DNA from: Spirochaetaceae bacterium
GTDB lineage: Bacteria > Spirochaetota > Spirochaetia > SZUA-6 > Fen-1364
Length of the DNA stretch: 5,887 nt
Reading direction: 5' to 3'
Assembly: GCA_003154555.1 (NCBI GenBank)
Contig: PMDT01000293.1
Coordinates: forward strand, 225-6,111
Position numbers and translations under genes: made by a program. Positions within the stretch are counted from its first letter, which is position 1; each line of letters opens with the position of its first letter. Below the pieces are notes generated by a model that had not been told where the DNA came from, made no database searches, and was given only the letters and a program-made list of their open reading frames with translations. Shown here piece after piece: positions 1 through 5,887 of the stretch.

Positions 1-846
1 GAGCGCCCGGGTGTACGGGTGGCGCGGCGCGTCGATCAGGTCGTCCGCCGGGGCGATCTCCACGATGCGTCCGAGATACATGACGGCGATCCTGTCGGTG
101 AAGAACCGGGCCGTGGAGATGTCGTGCGTGATGTAAAGGATGGAGAGCTCCATCTCCTGCTGCACGGCCTTCATCATGTGGAGGATCTCCGCGCGGGTGG
201 AGAGATCGATCATGGACACCGGCTCATCGGCGACCATGATCTTCGGCGACAGAATGAGCGTGCGCGCCGTTGCAATCCTCTGGCGCTGCCCGCCGGAAAG
301 CATGTGGGGATACCGATCCATGAAGTCGTCCACCGGCGTCATCTTCACCTTCTCCATGACCTCGGTGATGAGCCTCATCCGTTCCGCCCGTGAATCCCCC
401 ACGTGATGGATGAGGAGCGGCTCCTCCAGGACATCCCTGACCTTGAACCGGGGATTCAGCGACGCATACGGGTCCTGGTAGACCATCTGCACCTGGCGCC
501 GATAATCGATCTCCTGGGGACGCGCGAGCTCCGTGACGTCGTGGCCGTTCATGCAGATGCGGCCGCCGGTGGGGTGGATGAGCTTCATGATTAACTTTCC
601 GGTGGTGGTCTTGCCGCAGCCGGATTCCCCGACGAGCCCGAGTATCTCCCCGCGTCGGAGCTGGAAGCTCACGCCGTCGACGGCTTTCACCACCACGTGC
701 GTGCCACGTGCCACTTCGCTGAGCCTCCGCCGGACGGCGAACTCCTTTTTCAGTCCCCGCACGTCGAGAATCGCCTGCCCGTCCTCGAACGTGAAATGAA
801 CGGGGCGCGCGAGGCCCGGCGCGGCCGTTTTTTCAGGAGCGCGCAT
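1..846 (-). CDS. dppF: Dpp/Opp-type ABC importer ATPase, DppF-like (3' end off window)
   Basis: This is the second ATPase of the importer. It should pair with the DppD-type ATPase on the cytoplasmic face and hydrolyse ATP to drive uptake. Reading the minus strand from ATG at 846-844 gives 282 uninterrupted codons to the window edge. Visible motifs are Walker A GESGCGKT (73-80), Q-loop Q124 in VYQDPYASLNP, signature LSGGQRQR (183-190), Walker B MVADEP with catalytic E208, an unusual D-loop SMID (211-214) and H-loop H241. HPYTRAL at 276-282 begins the oligopeptide-transporter C-terminal region, so I estimate 40-60 residues are missing. About 27 residues precede the ATPase fold. The start is chosen because TCCTCC on the plus strand (GGAGGA in the mRNA) sits 9 nt upstream, and because it overlaps the end of dppD by 14 bp. 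The symbol is a family label. The ATPase assignment is very secure; the substrate is unknown. Confidence 0.96.
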   Translation of the reverse strand, partial: MRAPEKTAAPGLARPVHFTFEDGQAILDVRGLKKEFAVRRRLSEVARGTHVVVKAVDGVSFQLRRGEILGLVGESGCGKTTTGKLIMKLIHPTGGRICMNGHDVTELARPQEIDYRRQVQMVYQDPYASLNPRFKVRDVLEEPLLIHHVGDSRAERMRLITEVMEKVKMTPVDDFMDRYPHMLSGGQRQRIATARTLILSPKIMVADEPVSMIDLSTRAEILHMMKAVQQEMELSILYITHDISTARFFTDRIAVMYLGRIVEIAPADDLIDAPRHPYTRAL

Positions 847-1834
847 AGTCGGGGTCCTCCATTGCCTTCCAGCAGGCCACTTCGTGCTGATCCTCCAGCC
901 GGGTGATCGGCGGCTCCACCTGGCGGCATTTTTCTCTGGCAAAGGGACAGCGGGGGGAGAAACGGCATCCCGCGGGAGGGTCCAGAAGGTCCGGGGGCGC
1001 TCCGGGGATGAAGGCGAGCTCCGACACCTTGCGCCGCAGACGCGGTGTGGCGTTGAGAAGCTTCTGCGTGTAGGGATGGAGGGGGCCCTTTTCTCCGAAG
1101 ATCTGCTGGTTCGTGCCGATCTCCGCCACCTTGCCCGCGTACATCACCATGATCCGGTCGGCGACCTCCGCCTCCGTGGCAAGATCATGCGTGATGAAGA
1201 TGTAGGAAAGGTTGAGGTCCCGTTTCAACACCTTGATGAGGTTCAGGATCTGCGCCTGCACGATCACGTCCAGGGCAGTCGTCGGCTCGTCCATGATCAC
1301 TACCTTCGGCTCCAGGAAAAGGGCGATGGCGATGACGACGCGCTGCTTCATGCCGCCGGAAAGCTCGTGCGGATAGCGCCCCAGGATGTGTTCCGGCAGG
1401 CCCACCAGGCCGATGTAGTGGCGAAGGAGACTTTCGGCCTCTGCGTTCTCCAGCCTGCTCGTGACCGTGTGCGCCTTGAATGTTTCCATCATCAGCGCGC
1501 GCACCGTGTAGACCGGGGTGAGGCAGTTCATGGCGCCCTGGAATACCATCGAGATGCGGGACCACCGCACCCGCGTGCGAAGCTCGCGGTCGCGCATGCC
1601 GACGATCTCCGCGCCATCCAGCATGATGGAGCCGCTCACGATGCGGCCCGGGGGGGAGGGCATGTTGAGGAGCGCGACGCCGGTCGTGGTCTTGCCGCAA
1701 CCGGATTCACCCACGAGGCCGAGCGTTTCGCCGGCGGCCAGGTCGAAGCTGACGCCGTCCAGTGCGCGCACGGCGCCTTTCGACGTGAAGTAGTGGAGCT
1801 TGAGATCCCTGACGGAGAGCAGAGTGTCCGGCAT
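833..1834 (-). CDS. dppD: Dpp/Opp-type ABC importer ATPase, DppD-like
   Basis: This is the first ATPase of the importer, 333 residues, close to the usual length of about 330. Motifs are Walker A GESGCGKT (42-49), Q-loop Q99 in [12 protein letters not shown], signature LSGGMKQR (158-165), Walker B VVIMDEP with catalytic E193, D-loop ALD (197-199) and H-loop H216. The C-terminal oligopeptide-transporter region starts at HPYT (263-266) and has four cysteines, C290, C296, C303 and C321, in the [10 protein letters not shown]...EKC...CW pattern. In characterised DppD/OppD proteins the equivalent cysteines hold a [4Fe-4S] cluster. The start ATG (1834-1832) lies 5 bp after the dppC stop. An in-frame extension upstream to 2005 runs back through dppC and looks spurious. 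All ATP-binding residues are intact, so the protein should be active with its DppF-type partner. The symbol is a family label. Confidence 0.97.
   Translation of the reverse strand: MPDTLLSVRDLKLHYFTSKGAVRALDGVSFDLAAGETLGLVGESGCGKTTTGVALLNMPSPPGRIVSGSIMLDGAEIVGMRDRELRTRVRWSRISMVFQGAMNCLTPVYTVRALMMETFKAHTVTSRLENAEAESLLRHYIGLVGLPEHILGRYPHELSGGMKQRVVIAIALFLEPKVVIMDEPTTALDVIVQAQILNLIKVLKRDLNLSYIFITHDLATEAEVADRIMVMYAGKVAEIGTNQQIFGEKGPLHPYTQKLLNATPRLRRKVSELAFIPGAPPDLLDPPAGCRFSPRCPFAREKCRQVEPPITRLEDQHEVACWKAMEDPDYARS
855..860 (-). promoter_or_regulatory. Ribosome binding site of the DppF-type gene
   Basis: The mRNA reads GGAGGA, with 8-9 nt before the ATG at 846-844. It lies inside the last codons of the upstream ATPase gene and fixes the start of the DppF-type gene. 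It is the best Shine-Dalgarno match in the window. Confidence 0.75.
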
Positions 1835-1839
1835 AGTCC

Positions 1840-3252
1840 CTACCTGGTCTTGAGCTTGGGATGGAGGATCTTGTCCAGCGCGGTGCCGAGGAAGGCAAAT
1901 GACATGCCCATGAGGGCGATCATGAGCCCGGGCGGAACGACCCACCACCACAGCCGGTTGATGACGGCACCCTGGCCCAGCGCGTCGTGGAGGAGCTGCC
2001 CCCACGTGACGATGGTGGCATCCCCGAGCCCCAGGAGGCTCACGCTCGCCTCGTAGACAATGACCGCCGGGATGCTGAGCGCCATCACGGCGAAGCTGTA
2101 GGGCAGGAGGATGGGCACGATATGGTGGAAGATGATCCAGAGCCTGCTTCCCCCCAGCGCGCGGGAAGCCTCCACGTACGTCTCCTCGCGGATCTGGAGG
2201 GCCATGCTGTAGACCGGCTTGTAGGGACCCGTCCAGAAGAAGAGACAGATTATCACAATAAGAGTCCAGATTGTTGGCTTGAATATGGCCGAGATGACGA
2301 TGAGGAAGGGAAGGACCGGCAGGAGGTAGACGAACTCGTACAGCCGGTTCAGGAGCCAGTCCAGCGCCCCGCCGAAGTACGCGGCCGCCACGCCGAGCAC
2401 CACGCCGACGAGCACGGTGATGATGGAGGTGAGGATGCCAATGATGAGGGCCCAGCGGATGCCGACGACGATGCCGGTGAAGACATCGCGCTTGGAAAGG
2501 TCCGTGCCCATCAGGCCCGAGACCTTGCCCGAGACGACCATCGTCGGCGGCAGGACGACGGCGTCGTTGAGGAGCATCGCCTTGATGGTGAGAGTGTAGG
2601 CCCCTTTCAGGGCGTGCGGCGAGTCGAGGATCGAGCTGTCCAGCCGGGAAAACAGGAGGCTCGGCGCCTTGACGAGGTCCGCGCTCATGGAGGAGGCAAG
2701 CTGCTCATCGTGGCTGCGGACGAACTCTATCGCGGCCTCCGTGGCGTCATTCGAGATGGAAATGCGCTGCGGGTTGCCCTCCGAGACTTCGAGCTGCCCG
2801 CTGTACAGCTCCGCGACCAGGCCGTCGGGGCGCGTGAGGGAGATGACGACAGGGACCTGGCCCGTGCCGAATAGACGGAGGACGATGTCGCGGGGCGGCA
2901 CGTCGTACGAATAGCCGTAGCGGAAGCTGAACGTGCGGATTGTCACCCCGCCCTCCGCCTGGGAATCCTGTGTCGCCGATGGGGAGAGGAGCGCGGTCAC
3001 CGCCGATTTCTGCCGGACCCAGGGCAGCGCGTTCACCCATTCTGGCGGGGCGCCGAGAGAGTTGTCCTGCCAGAACGTGATGTCGCGCCAGTGCGTGATT
3101 GCCCCGGGAAACGGCACGATGGCCGGCCCGATGAAGGCGAGCACCAGGAAAACGATGAGGATGGCCAGGCCGACGAGACCCGACTTCACCCGTGAAAACT
3201 CCCGCCAGAAATCGCGCAGGCCTTCCAGGACGTCGCTCGTCTTCGCTTTCAT
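1840..3252 (-). CDS. dppC: Dpp/Opp-type ABC permease, DppC-like, with large extracytoplasmic insertion
   Basis: This is the second channel subunit, 470 residues against roughly 280-310 for a usual DppC. A short cytoplasmic N-terminus leads to TM1 (about 25-45). An outside loop of some 200 residues follows (about 48-250), much of it beta-rich. The standard permease resumes at GLMGTDLSKRDVFTG (246-260), the form here of the family's GTDxxGRDV motif. Later TM segments are near 264-292, 304-324, 327-341, 377-405 and 436-460. The EAA loop that contacts the ATPases is at about 356-384 (EETYVEASRALGG...). The start is ATG at 3252-3250: it forms an ATGA overlap with the dppB stop and has AGGCGG 6 nt upstream. 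The open frame continues upstream to 3783, but that part lies over dppB, is proline/arginine-rich and is not membrane-like. The permease call is secure. The function of the insertion is unknown; contact with the binding protein is a guess. Confidence 0.95.
   Translation of the reverse strand: MKAKTSDVLEGLRDFWREFSRVKSGLVGLAILIVFLVLAFIGPAIVPFPGAITHWRDITFWQDNSLGAPPEWVNALPWVRQKSAVTALLSPSATQDSQAEGGVTIRTFSFRYGYSYDVPPRDIVLRLFGTGQVPVVISLTRPDGLVAELYSGQLEVSEGNPQRISISNDATEAAIEFVRSHDEQLASSMSADLVKAPSLLFSRLDSSILDSPHALKGAYTLTIKAMLLNDAVVLPPTMVVSGKVSGLMGTDLSKRDVFTGIVVGIRWALIIGILTSIITVLVGVVLGVAAAYFGGALDWLLNRLYEFVYLLPVLPFLIVISAIFKPTIWTLIVIICLFFWTGPYKPVYSMALQIREETYVEASRALGGSRLWIIFHHIVPILLPYSFAVMALSIPAVIVYEASVSLLGLGDATIVTWGQLLHDALGQGAVINRLWWWVVPPGLMIALMGMSFAFLGTALDKILHPKLKTR
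1843..1845 (-). promoter_or_regulatory. Weak ribosome binding site of the DppD-type gene
   Basis: An AGG in the mRNA lies 8 nt before the ATG at 1834-1832 and abuts the dppC stop codon (TAG at 1842-1840). With only 5 bp between the genes, ribosomes finishing dppC would be well placed to restart here. The short match makes this a modest call. Confidence 0.45.
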
Positions 3253-4289
3253 ATTCTGCCGCCTACCTTGATGCGGGGATCGAGCAGCCCGTAGATGATA
3301 TCCAGCAGGATGAAGCCGACCATGTTGAACAGGGTCTCGATGGCGAGCGTCGCCGTGAGGATGGGCACGTCGTTCTGCTGCACCGCAACGAAATAGAGGT
3401 TGCCGATACCCGGCCAGCCGAAGACGCCCTCCACGATGATGTTGCCCGCGATGGAGGAGAACAGCCCGAGCACCGCCAGGGTCATGATGGCGGGCATCGC
3501 CGTCCGCAGCGTGTGACCGAAGAGCACGCGCCGTTCGGCCACGCCGCGCGCGCGCGCCGCCATCACGTAATCTTCCTGGAGATTCGAGAGCACAATATTG
3601 CGCGTGAGGTACGCCGTCCCCCAGAGACTCAGGAGCACGAGCGTGATCAGCGGCAGGGAGAGATGCCAGAGATAGTCCCACACCCCGGGCCACCCATGGG
3701 GGGCGGGGTTGATGTGCAGCCCCCCGGAGGGGAAGAGGGGGATGCCGTAGGAAAACGCCATGATCATGATGAGCCCCAGCCACCAGCTGGGAAGACCGTT
3801 GGAGATCATCGTGACCCCGGAGGAGAAGCGGTCCAGGAAGCCGTTCGGGCGCTGCGCCATGTAGAGGCCGAGAGCGACGCCAAGGAGCGTCGTGAGGATC
3901 ACCTCCGTCGTGAAGAGGAGGATGGTCCGGGGCAGTGCCTCGAGGATGATGGAAGTGACAAGGCGGTCGCCATTGGAGGCCTTCATCGTCGTGGCGTTGC
4001 CGTAATCGAACTGGAGCGTACGGACCGCGCGCCAGAAGATGCGGCTGGGCAGCGGCTCATTGAGGTGGTACTGGTTGAGCTTCTCCTGCCGCCGCGTGGC
4101 GATGAACGTGCGGAGCTGCTCCTCCGTGACATTCCGCTGGAGTCTCACCGCCTGGCTGAGCTGCTCCTCGATCTGCGACCGCAGGGTCTTGTCGGCGACA
4201 TTGTTGAACAGCGCCGAATAGACGAAGACCATGATCACATACATGAGGATGCCGTAGAGGACGCGTTTCAGGATGTAGGTGCGGAACAT
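3249..4289 (-). CDS. dppB: Dpp/Opp-type ABC permease, DppB-like
   Basis: This is the first channel subunit, 346 residues, slightly longer than the usual 305-340. TM1 is at about 9-28. A charged, probably helical outside segment covers about 30-90 and includes TEEQLR and YHLNEPLP, the latter matching the family's GLDQPLP element. Further TM segments are near 118-145, 164-186, 206-228, 264-288 and 311-335. The EAA coupling loop is DYVMAARARGVAERRVLFGH (240-259). VEGVFGWPGIG (286-296) and LLDPRIKVGGRI at the C-terminus are typical of DppB-type proteins. The start ATG (4289-4287) is supported by AGGA 7 nt upstream and by the MFRTYILKRVLY N-terminus, which is normal for the family. Its TGA stop overlaps the next permease's ATG, so the two channel halves are probably translationally coupled. 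The symbol is a family label. Confidence 0.97.
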   Translation of the reverse strand: MFRTYILKRVLYGILMYVIMVFVYSALFNNVADKTLRSQIEEQLSQAVRLQRNVTEEQLRTFIATRRQEKLNQYHLNEPLPSRIFWRAVRTLQFDYGNATTMKASNGDRLVTSIILEALPRTILLFTTEVILTTLLGVALGLYMAQRPNGFLDRFSSGVTMISNGLPSWWLGLIMIMAFSYGIPLFPSGGLHINPAPHGWPGVWDYLWHLSLPLITLVLLSLWGTAYLTRNIVLSNLQEDYVMAARARGVAERRVLFGHTLRTAMPAIMTLAVLGLFSSIAGNIIVEGVFGWPGIGNLYFVAVQQNDVPILTATLAIETLFNMVGFILLDIIYGLLDPRIKVGGRI

Positions 4290-4296
4290 GCGGGTG

Positions 4297-4300
4297 TCCT
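4297..4300 (-). promoter_or_regulatory. Ribosome binding site of the DppB-type gene
   Basis: The mRNA reads AGGA, 7 nt before the ATG at 4289-4287. It lies downstream of the intergenic hairpin and is not part of its stem, so the hairpin should not directly block it. Confidence 0.5.
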
Positions 4301-4315
4301 GTGCCGGTTGAAAGA

Positions 4316-4341
4316 GGCGCCCCCGAGGGTTCGAGGGCGCC
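4316..4341 (-). terminator. Intergenic hairpin after the binding-protein gene; partial terminator or mRNA-stabilising stem
   Basis: In the mRNA, GGCGCCCUCGA pairs with UCGGGGGCGCC around a 4-nt ACCC loop. This gives an 11-bp stem with one G-U pair. It begins 17 nt after the binding-protein stop and ends 26 nt before the dppB ATG. The following bases are CUCUUUCAACC, only a weak U-tract, so full termination is unlikely because dppB depends on read-through. A 3' stabiliser or partial terminator that raises binding-protein mRNA over permease mRNA is the likeliest role, as known in other importer operons. The structure is seen directly; the role is inferred. Confidence 0.65.
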
Positions 4342-4358
4342 GGTCACAACGGATGAGT

Positions 4359-5887
4359 CTAGAAAATGATGACGTTCGACGTGTCGACGGTGGGTGATTC
4401 GTCGCCGAACGAGGCCTCGACGACGAGCGTGTAGCTCCCCGCCTTCAGGGCATCGAGGTCCTTTGCGGGGATGACGGCCTGGAAGCTGCCTGCCTTGACG
4501 ACGGTCCCCGTGTACGATGTCTCCTTGTCGCCGATCAGGGTCACCTTGATCTTCGCCGCCGCGGCGTACTTCGCCGTGTTCATCGGGAAGGAGACGTCAC
4601 TGATCGTGAGCGCAACGGTCATGGGGCTGCCCTTCTTGTAGGCAGGGACCTTGATGGCGTCGATGCGCGTAAAGCGGGTCGCCAGGGCGGTTGTCCAGTA
4701 CCCCTTCGCGTACGGGTAGCTCGGGTCGCGGTTCGCGAGCATCACGCCCGCCTTGTTCGCCGCGTCATACGAATCCAGCACGAATGCGCCATTGGAAATG
4801 TAGGCGTGGCCGTGCTTGTCGATGAATGCAATAGCGAGCTTGTAGTCCGCGATGGCCTGCGCCGGCGTCACGAAGCCCTTGAGGGCAGTGGGCACGCGCT
4901 CTTTCGTGATGAACTCCTGGAGCTTCGCGCGGATATCGGCGACGCATTTCTGGCTGAGGAGATCCACCTCGGTGAAGTCGCCGTTGCCGTTGTAGACGTA
5001 GCTGGTGTTGGAGGCATTGCCCTCCGACACGATGGCCTTGATCGCCTCCAGGATTTCCCAGGGCACGATCGAGCCGTAGTTGTTCGCCTGCACCATGAGC
5101 GACGGGGACAGGAGGCCGGCGAGCTGGGGCTGGTTCATCGGGTAGTTCGCGTCGCCGTAGACGGTGATCGTGTTGTTCGGGTTGAACACGAAGCCCTTCC
5201 AGATGATCAGGCTCGGGTTTTTCGCGTTCGCATAGGCCTCTTCATAGACCTTGTCGTCCGTGCTCTTCTTCAACGCGATGTCATACGGCATGGACAGCAC
5301 GTAGCGATAGTCGTTGATGTCGACCGCCCGGCCGTCGTGCCACTTTCCGAACTTGAAGGAGAACGTGGCCTGGCTGTAGGCGGTGATGCCGGACTGCTGC
5401 TTGTAGCCGTAGGTGGAGCCGTCACCCTTCAGGTCGGCGTAGATGAAGCCCGACTCCCACTTCTGGTCGACCGAGTTCCAGAGGATGGCGTTCGCGGGTA
5501 CCGGGATCTTGCCGGTGATCTTGCCGGCGGCGTCCACGTCGATCGAGCTCTTGATGCCGGTGAAGTCGGACCTCAGATTCATATAGATGCCCGTCACCGG
5601 GTTGCCCTCGTACTCCTGGTCCGAAAGGGCCTTGGAGACGCCGCTGGAATAGGTGTCGGACATTCCGTCGGGCCCGATCGGGTCCCACGGTGAGATGAAA
5701 TACGTGGACTGGGAAGAGAAGTCCGTCATCTTCAGCACTTTCAGGCCCTTGTCCGGGCCCGTGGTCTCGGGCTTCACGTCCGCGGTATACAGCGACCACT
5801 TGTCGATACCGTCGCCGATGCCCCATGCCATGCGCGACCCACTGTAGCGGTCCTTGTTGCCGGCCTGGTAGGTGACCTGCGCCCCGA
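4359..5887 (-). CDS. Family-5 (SBP_bac_5-like) extracytoplasmic substrate-binding protein, 5' end off window
   Basis: This is the C-terminal 508 residues of the importer's ligand-binding protein. The frame stays open to the right edge, so the ATG at 5831-5829 is internal and the signal peptide is not visible. Numbering from the first complete codon (5885): a FISPWDPIGP element is near 63-72; KFGKWHDGRAVDINDY (about 178-193) resembles the family-5 WHDGxxxTAxDV motif; VPWEILEAI follows near 274; HAYISNGAFVLDSYD (about 360-374) resembles the GTGPYxLxxYD motif, with LANRDPSYPY after it. The last 100 or so residues (about 410-508) are beta-rich, end in GSYTLVVEA...NVIIF and look like an Ig/FN3-type module. 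There is no C-terminal membrane anchor, so attachment, if any, must be N-terminal. The gene is first in the visible operon, as expected for a binding protein. The family call is good; the ligand is unknown. Confidence 0.88.
   Translation of the reverse strand, partial: GAQVTYQAGNKDRYSGSRMAWGIGDGIDKWSLYTADVKPETTGPDKGLKVLKMTDFSSQSTYFISPWDPIGPDGMSDTYSSGVSKALSDQEYEGNPVTGIYMNLRSDFTGIKSSIDVDAAGKITGKIPVPANAILWNSVDQKWESGFIYADLKGDGSTYGYKQQSGITAYSQATFSFKFGKWHDGRAVDINDYRYVLSMPYDIALKKSTDDKVYEEAYANAKNPSLIIWKGFVFNPNNTITVYGDANYPMNQPQLAGLLSPSLMVQANNYGSIVPWEILEAIKAIVSEGNASNTSYVYNGNGDFTEVDLLSQKCVADIRAKLQEFITKERVPTALKGFVTPAQAIADYKLAIAFIDKHGHAYISNGAFVLDSYDAANKAGVMLANRDPSYPYAKGYWTTALATRFTRIDAIKVPAYKKGSPMTVALTISDVSFPMNTAKYAAAAKIKVTLIGDKETSYTGTVVKAGSFQAVIPAKDLDALKAGSYTLVVEASFGDESPTVDTSNVIIF

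Noticed and set aside
605..645. DNA similarity to 1686-1726, suggesting a repeat
   Set aside because: Both stretches encode the Walker A region of paralogous ATPases. Conserved protein sequence and shared codon bias explain the match.
827..833. A-AAA-AAC slippery heptamer (mRNA sense) at the dppD/dppF junction, a possible programmed frameshift
   Set aside because: The heptamer begins at the last base of the dppD stop, so dppD ribosomes do not decode it. Moving from the dppD to the dppF frame needs +1, not -1, and dppF has its own strong ribosome binding site.
1835..2005. Possible N-terminal extension of the DppD frame
   Set aside because: It lies inside the well-supported C-terminus of dppC. 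The family N-terminus begins right at [11 protein letters not shown].
884..2056. Long plus-strand open frame of 390 codons opposite the DppD and DppC genes
   Set aside because: It is rich in H, R, D, E and G, as expected of an antisense frame of a high-GC gene. It has no domain, and the minus strand carries clear ATPase and permease motifs.
3253..3783. Possible N-terminal extension of the DppC frame upstream of 3252
   Set aside because: The extension overlaps dppB for its whole length and is proline/arginine-rich. ATG at 3252 gives the normal family N-terminus, an ATGA overlap and an AGGCGG site.
3192..4397. Plus-strand open frame of 401 codons opposite dppB
   Set aside because: Low-complexity charged composition, no recognisable fold, and it spans the intergenic hairpin. 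It is an antisense shadow of the permease gene.
4966..5190. N-X-S/T sequons (NAS, NTS, NNT) in the binding protein as evidence of an archaeal glycoprotein
   Set aside because: Such tripeptides are common by chance in an Asn/Ser/Thr-rich extracytoplasmic protein and do not decide the domain of life.

Overview
The window is a five-gene ABC importer operon of the dipeptide/oligopeptide/nickel (Dpp/Opp) family, all on the minus strand, so it is transcribed from the right end (5887) to the left end (1). In transcription order the genes are: a substrate-binding protein whose start lies off the right edge; an inner permease of the DppB type; a second permease of the DppC type with a very large extracytoplasmic insertion; an ATPase of the DppD type; and an ATPase of the DppF type that runs off the left edge. 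No gene in another orientation, RNA gene, mobile element, CRISPR array or repeat family is supported, and no stretch over 70 bases lacks a gene.

The genes are tightly packed. A 69-bp gap with a strong hairpin separates the binding protein from dppB. dppB and dppC overlap by ATGA. dppC and dppD are 5 bp apart, and dppD and dppF overlap by 14 bp. This points to one mRNA with translational coupling. The hairpin is a plausible way to keep binding-protein output above that of the membrane and ATPase subunits. The promoter must lie beyond the right edge.

The proteins should act as one machine. The extracytoplasmic binding protein delivers ligand to a DppB-DppC channel, which is powered by a DppD-DppF ATPase heterodimer. 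Both ATPases have intact Walker A, Q-loop, signature, Walker B and H-loop motifs. The ligand cannot be read from the sequence: this family carries peptides and nickel, and in several thermophiles oligosaccharides.

The unusual features are extracytoplasmic. The DppC homologue has about 200 residues between TM1 and the rest of the permease. The binding protein has its WHDG-type family-5 motif late in the chain and ends in a beta-rich Ig-like module. The two beta-rich modules share a short look-alike strand motif.

The organism is a high-GC prokaryote with Shine-Dalgarno-led genes. I recall this extended permease/binding-protein style from archaea and from deep or anaerobic bacterial lineages (Thermotogae, Chloroflexi, Spirochaetes), but the window does not settle the lineage. 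It looks like an ordinary transporter locus with elaborated outer domains, not a new kind of system.
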